Origin: Chinchilla lanigera
Taxonomy: Eukaryota > Chordata > Mammalia > Rodentia > Chinchillidae
Length of the DNA: 64,000 nt
Assembly (NCBI RefSeq): GCF_000276665.1
Contig: NW_004955470.1
Span: 4,600,198-4,664,197, forward strand
Reading direction: 5' to 3'
Of the stretch, positions 63,361 through 64,000 are shown piece after piece; position 1 is the first letter of the stretch; every line of letters starts with the position of its first letter. The translations under genes were made by a program, and so were the position numbers. The notes below the pieces were generated by a model that worked only from the letters and a program-made list of their open reading frames with translations, did no database searches and was not told the origin of the DNA.

Positions 63361-63364
63361 CTTT

Positions 63365-63545
63365 CTATCAGTACTGGGGATTGAATCCAGAACCTCATAC
63401 AGGCTCGGTACCCCACCACTAAGCTATATCTCTAGCTATTTTTTATTTTATTTTATTTTGAGACAGGCTGGCTCTAAACTCTCCATCCTCCTGCCTCAGT
63501 CTCCTGAATAGCTAGGATTACAAGTATGCACAACCATGTCTGGTT
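63365..63545 (-). repeat. B1-ID composite SINE, antisense
   Basis: ID half: CAGTACTGGGGATTGAATCCAGAACCTCATACAGGC...ACTAAGCTATATCTCTAGC. Linker: (TTTTA)n. B1 half: TTTTGAGACAGGCTGGCTCTAAACTC...GATTACAAGTATGCACAACCATG. The start of the B1 half is deleted. Confidence 0.9.
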
Positions 63546-63549
63546 CTCT

Positions 63550-63905
63550 CAGAGTTTTATCTACTTTATCTTGTTGGCTGTCATGTGGGATTATAATTAG
63601 AATACAGACATGCAGCACTGCTTCTGGGGAGGACTTATTTCCAAAACGGAGAAGTTCTGTGATTTTCTGATTCTAATGGTAACTCTGTCTCAGAAATACT
63701 CAAATAACACAAGAAGTTAAGCAGTATAGAGAGGGTAAAGCCACATATACTTTTACCATGGTGAGAAAACTACCACAAACCTGTTTGTCTGTGTCTTTCT
63801 GGATTTTTTTTGGTGTGTGCATACATATGGATACTGACTTTTATGGATCCTCTTAGCAATATAAGTGGTTATCTTCTTGCCAACAAATACACATCTATAT
63901 TATAA
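63550..63905. other. Intergenic, nothing assigned
   Basis: No feature supported. Confidence 0.4.
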
Positions 63906-63907
63906 TT

Positions 63908-64000
63908 TTTATAGTTATTAAGTTTATTGGTACAGTTTAGATGTACATAATGGTTACATTTATCATAGGGAACACAGTATGTCTTTGTTCCTCTTTTTTT
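63908..64000 (-). mobile_element. L1 LINE 3' end, antisense, runs off the window
   Basis: TTATTAAGTTTATTGGTACAGTTTAGATGTACATAATGGTTACATTTATCATAGGGAAC, the same 3' end as at 12,830. The element continues past 64,000. Confidence 0.85.

Noticed and set aside
1..64000. CRISPR array, prokaryotic operon or phage
   Set aside because: Repeats are SINE, LINE and LTR types with long introns or intergenic DNA; no regular spacer arrays or compact gene order exist.

Overview
This window is mammalian nuclear DNA, and the repeats indicate a rodent. It is AT-rich with long intergenic stretches. MIR and L2 relics, ERVL-MaLR (MLT1/MST-like) LTRs and MER5-like and Tigger-like DNA transposons place it in a placental mammal. 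B1 (7SL-derived) monomers, ID-type SINEs (tRNA-derived) and B1-ID composite dimers (B1-dID type) place it in a rodent outside the mouse/rat family. The youngest ID copies end in a CCGGTACCGG block rather than the CACCACATAAAAATAAA tail I associate with squirrels. A beaver-like lineage is therefore possible, but that is a guess. I found no complete protein-coding gene, rRNA, tRNA or CRISPR. Nearly all longer ORFs lie inside transposons, LTRs or simple repeats. Layout: 0-5 kb holds MIR and L2 relics, a head-to-head mariner remnant (1.96-2.34 kb), one B1 and a short antisense L1. 5.1-12.6 kb is an old L1M complex on the + strand, broken by a second head-to-head mariner remnant, SINEs, a GA-rich microsatellite and a Tigger-like transposon. 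12.7-14.1 kb is a nested stack of a B1-ID dimer split by an antisense L1, with a young ID inserted at its target-site duplication. 15-23.6 kb holds MaLR LTRs, L2 and a MER5-like copy. 23.8-26.7 kb is a decayed piggyBac transposase on the minus strand with recognisable acidic N-terminal, catalytic and cysteine-rich sections; the cysteine-rich end is present about three times in tandem. 26.9-34.2 kb holds two long antisense L1s, LTRs, a Tigger-like copy and a local duplication. 35-42.2 kb is a second + strand L1M complex. 42-57.7 kb is relic-rich and sparse, with another short duplication (46.7/47.6 kb) and an assembly gap (51,998-52,712). 57.8-58.1 kb is the only promoter-like CpG-rich stretch, with a GC box, an inverted CCAAT box and an RFX-like X-box; splice-site-flanked candidate exons follow, but no gene could be named. 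The most notable items are the piggyBac remnant with its amplified cysteine-rich tail, two mariner remnants sharing an odd head-to-head layout, a cluster of short local duplications next to transposon junctions, the nested SINE/L1 stack that reuses one target sequence, and the RFX-type promoter candidate. Repeat family names are from memory of consensus sequences and none was checked with a search.
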